Part shown: piece after piece, positions 61,932-64,000 of the stretch
Layout: each line of letters begins with the position of its first letter
Numbering within the stretch: the stretch's first letter is position 1
Source: Paractinoplanes maris
Lineage (GTDB): Bacteria; Actinomycetota; Actinomycetes; Mycobacteriales; Micromonosporaceae
Length of the DNA: 64,000 nucleotides
Reading direction: 5' to 3'
Assembly: GCF_023544465.1 (NCBI RefSeq)
Contig: NZ_JALPVL010000006.1
Location: 248,001-312,000 of the forward strand
Notes under the pieces: model-generated
Told to the model about the DNA's origin: nothing
Seen by the model: the letters and a program-made list of their open reading frames with translations, nothing else
Databases searched by the model: none
Program-made: the position numbers and the translations under genes

Positions 61932-63545
61932 GTGGCGGTGCGTAATCTTTTCCGGATGCGGGAGGACGTAGGCGAGGTGACAGCTAGCCTGCATCGCCCG
62001 GCTACCGACAGCAGCCGGAGCAGACCCGTGCCCTACGACAGCTTCGAGTGGCAGCAAGAGCCGCCACCGAGTAACGGCGTCCCCCGATCCGCGTGGAACA
62101 GGCAGCACAAGCGCATCTCGCGCTGGCACCGGCCGTACACCCTGGCTCTGCTCGTCCTCGACCTGATCTCGGCCGTCGCCGCGAGCCACCTGGCCGCCAC
62201 CGTTCTCGAGAAATCGCGGTCCGGGTTCGCCGGCAAGAGCCTCGGCTTCCTCCACAACGAGGCGCTCTTCGTCTTCTTCGCCTACTTCGTGCTCCCGGTC
62301 GGCTGGCTGGTGCTGCTGTGGGCGGGCGGCGCCTACGACCGCCGCTACCTGGGCCTGGGCAGCGAAGAGTTCAAACGCATCGTGCGCACCTCGGTCACCG
62401 TGGTCGCCTGTGTGTCGCTGCTCGCGTTCGCCACCAAGACCGGCCTCTCCCGCGGCACGGTCGCCCTGGTCTCGCTGAGCGCCCTGGCGTTCCTGCTCTG
62501 CGGTCGCGTGCTGGCCCGCCAGGTGCTGCATTTCACCCGCCGCAAGACCGGTCACGGCGCGCACCGCATGATCCTGGTCGGCACGCTGCCCGAGGCGCTC
62601 GAGGTCTACACCGCGGTCACCCGCAGCCCGGCCGCCGGCCTGATCCCGGTGGCCATCCACATCACCGACGGATACGCGGCGGCTCGCGGCATCGAGACGC
62701 CGGTGCCGGTCTACGCGGCCCGCGACGTGCTCGCGCTGGTGCGCGAGGTCGGCGCCGACACGATCGCGGTCTGCGGCTCGGCCAGCGCCGAGCCGGGCGA
62801 GCTGCGCCGCCTGGCCTGGCAGCTCGAGGGCACCGGGGTCGACCTGGTCGTCGCTCCCCAGCTCACCGACATCGCCGGCCCCCGGGTCCACATCCGTCCG
62901 ATCGAGGGCCTCCCGCTGCTGCACGTCGAGGAGCCCACCCTCTCCGGCCCCGGCTGGCTGGTGAAAAACCTGATCGACCGGGTCGCCGCCGGCCTCGGCC
63001 TGCTGCTGATCAGCCCGATCCTGCTGGCCATCGCGCTGGGCATCCGCCTCTCCGACCCCGGCCCGGTGTTCTTCCGCCAGCCGCGCGTCGGCCACGAGGG
63101 CCGCACGTTCCGGGTGTGGAAATTCCGGACGATGTATGTGGATGCCGAGGAGCGCAAGCGCACGCTGGAGGAGCTCAACGAGTCCGACGGCATGCTCTTC
63201 AAGATGAAGAACGACCCGCGGATCTTCTCGTTCGGCGCCAAGCTGCGGGCCACCTCGCTCGACGAGCTGCCTCAGCTGATCAACGTGCTCAAGGGCGAGA
63301 TGTCGCTGGTCGGCCCGCGGCCGCTGCCCGCCGACGACGGCGACTACCTGGGCGACGTGCGCCGGCGGCTGCTGGTCCGGCCGGGCATCACGGGTCTGTG
63401 GCAGGTCTCGGGCCGGTCCGACCTGTCGTGGGACGAGGCCGTGCGGCTCGACCTCTACTACGTCGACAACTGGTCGCTGACCTACGACCTGAGCATCCTG
63501 TGGCGCACGATCTGGGTCGTCCTGAGGCGCAAGGGCGCCTACTGA
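61932..63545 (+). CDS. Polyprenyl-phosphate sugar phosphotransferase
   Basis: 537 aa from the GTG at 61932; an ATG at 61956 is possible. Four helices in the first half, a CoA-binding-like middle, then the catalytic domain: helix NLIDRVAAGLGLLLISPILL, FRVWKFRTMYVDAEERKRTL, DPRIFSFGAKLRATSLDELP, NVLKGEMSLVGPRPLP and ITGLWQVSGRSDLSWDEAVR. It transfers a sugar-1-phosphate from UDP-sugar to undecaprenyl phosphate, the first step of exopolysaccharide or wall glycan synthesis. Confidence 0.95.
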   Translation: MAVRNLFRMREDVGEVTASLHRPATDSSRSRPVPYDSFEWQQEPPPSNGVPRSAWNRQHKRISRWHRPYTLALLVLDLISAVAASHLAATVLEKSRSGFAGKSLGFLHNEALFVFFAYFVLPVGWLVLLWAGGAYDRRYLGLGSEEFKRIVRTSVTVVACVSLLAFATKTGLSRGTVALVSLSALAFLLCGRVLARQVLHFTRRKTGHGAHRMILVGTLPEALEVYTAVTRSPAAGLIPVAIHITDGYAAARGIETPVPVYAARDVLALVREVGADTIAVCGSASAEPGELRRLAWQLEGTGVDLVVAPQLTDIAGPRVHIRPIEGLPLLHVEEPTLSGPGWLVKNLIDRVAAGLGLLLISPILLAIALGIRLSDPGPVFFRQPRVGHEGRTFRVWKFRTMYVDAEERKRTLEELNESDGMLFKMKNDPRIFSFGAKLRATSLDELPQLINVLKGEMSLVGPRPLPADDGDYLGDVRRRLLVRPGITGLWQVSGRSDLSWDEAVRLDLYYVDNWSLTYDLSILWRTIWVVLRRKGAY

Positions 63546-63547
63546 CC

Positions 63548-63575
63548 CGCGGCGCCCGGCAGACCGGACGCCGCG
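63548..63575. terminator. Convergent terminator-like hairpin
   Basis: CGCGGCGCCCGG pairs with CCGGACGCCGCG around CAGA, with one mismatch. It lies between the convergent sugar transferase and polyesterase genes. Confidence 0.6.
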
Positions 63576-63594
63576 TGCTCAGTACGGGAGAAGC

Positions 63595-64000
63595 TCAGGA
63601 GTGCGGGCAGGTGTCGCGGTATTCCTGGATCGCCGAGCCCGAGGGCGCCGGGCACAGGAACTGCTCGTAGCGGGTGTCGTTGTCGATGAAGCGCTTGAGC
63701 CAGCTGATGCTGTATTTCGCCACGGTCACGTTGGTCGAGGTCGGGGCCGAGTGCGAGGCGTTGTTGAGCTCGAGGTACGCCTTGTCGAGGGTGCCGGGCA
63801 GGCTGGTGTAGAACGGCTCGGAGTGCGACGACACCGGCGCCACGGTGTCGCTCTCGGCGCCGATGATCAGGGTCGGCACCCGGTCCGACGACCAGCTCTT
63901 GGTGCCGTGCCAGGGCGTCAGCGGGATGGCCGCCTGCAGTGACGGCCGGCTGACCGAGGCCGACAGGCTGCCGCCGCCGCCCATCGAGTGACCCATGACG
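63595..64000 (-). CDS. Cutinase/PET-hydrolase-type polyesterase (N-terminal part outside window)
   Basis: 134 codons up to the window edge. The visible part has nucleophile Ser in MGHSMGGGGSL, AAIPLTPWHGTKSW, Asp in IIGAESDTVAPV, His in ELNNASHSAPTS and the C-terminal disulfide pair FLCPAP...RDTCPHS, a close match in layout to Thermobifida-type cutinases. By that alignment the PETase-numbered positions are His159, His214, Phe218 (cutinase-like) but Ser238 (as in Ideonella PETase) and no Cys203/Cys239. It hydrolyses polyesters or triglycerides; a signal peptide is expected upstream. Confidence 0.9.
   Translation of the reverse strand, partial: VMGHSMGGGGSLSASVSRPSLQAAIPLTPWHGTKSWSSDRVPTLIIGAESDTVAPVSSHSEPFYTSLPGTLDKAYLELNNASHSAPTSTNVTVAKYSISWLKRFIDNDTRYEQFLCPAPSGSAIQEYRDTCPHS

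Noticed and set aside
61932..63095. Minus-strand frame of 425 codons (61818-63095)
   Set aside because: Antisense shadow of the sugar phosphotransferase.

Overview
The window is high-GC actinobacterial DNA. Leaderless GTG starts, Ser and Arg tRNAs without an encoded CCA, a LmbU-type regulator, an XRE/ImmA-IrrE/MAB_1171c trio, an EccB protein and chemotaxis genes together suggest a motile member of the Micromonosporaceae (Actinoplanes-like). The genus is an inference from gene content; no rRNA is present.

Layout. 1-3.4 kb: a chemotaxis pair on the minus strand, a soluble receptor with two signalling hairpins and a protein with three tandem CheW domains (cut by the window edge). 3.7-21.6 kb: a mosaic accessory block bounded by a partial copy of a tRNA-Arg 3' half (3685-3730) and the intact tRNA-Arg (21538-21610), in the same orientation, which looks like an old tRNA-integrated island. 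It carries an aldo/keto reductase; a compact peptide-type cluster (two nearly identical 86-aa one-helix peptides, ABC ATPase, ABC permease, two-helix small protein, M50-type membrane metalloprotease); a MacAB-like efflux set with a degenerate LuxR regulator; a lipoprotein and a secreted protein; an IS110 relic; a LmbU-family regulator; and the XRE, ImmA/IrrE and MAB_1171c genes. 21.5-21.7 kb: tRNA-Arg(ACG) and tRNA-Ser(GCT).

21.9-41 kb is mostly chromosomal: a long Ala/Pro-rich protein, CPBP proteases, a flavohaemoglobin-like protein, an HTH/peptide deformylase fusion, an IdeR-boxed FhuF-like ferric reductase, a pentapeptide protein, a GT-C membrane glycosyltransferase, a methyltransferase, a PEBP protein, a GAF histidine kinase, an NlpC/P60 hydrolase, a quinone reductase and a GH30-RICIN glycosidase whose promoter carries an operator-like palindrome. 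tRNA-Ser(TGA) lies at 41.0 kb.

41-64 kb: a NarL-type two-component pair, a SoxR regulator divergent from a split transketolase across a 20-bp palindrome, a thiolase, rhomboid, cyclophilin, orphan EccB, CorA and an aminotransferase. A three-gene overlapping operon follows (nucleotidyltransferase, glycerol-1-phosphate-dehydrogenase-like enzyme, CDP-alcohol phosphotransferase) that should make and transfer a CDP-activated polyol. The window ends with a hydrolase/TetR operon, an arylsulfotransferase-like protein, a GT4 glycosyltransferase divergent from an Fpg glycosylase, a polyprenyl-phosphate sugar transferase, and the C-terminal part of a cutinase/PET-hydrolase-type polyesterase.

The best candidate for an undescribed system is the peptide/ABC/M50 cluster at 4.9-8.9 kb. 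The HTH-deformylase fusion and the CDP-polyol operon come next.
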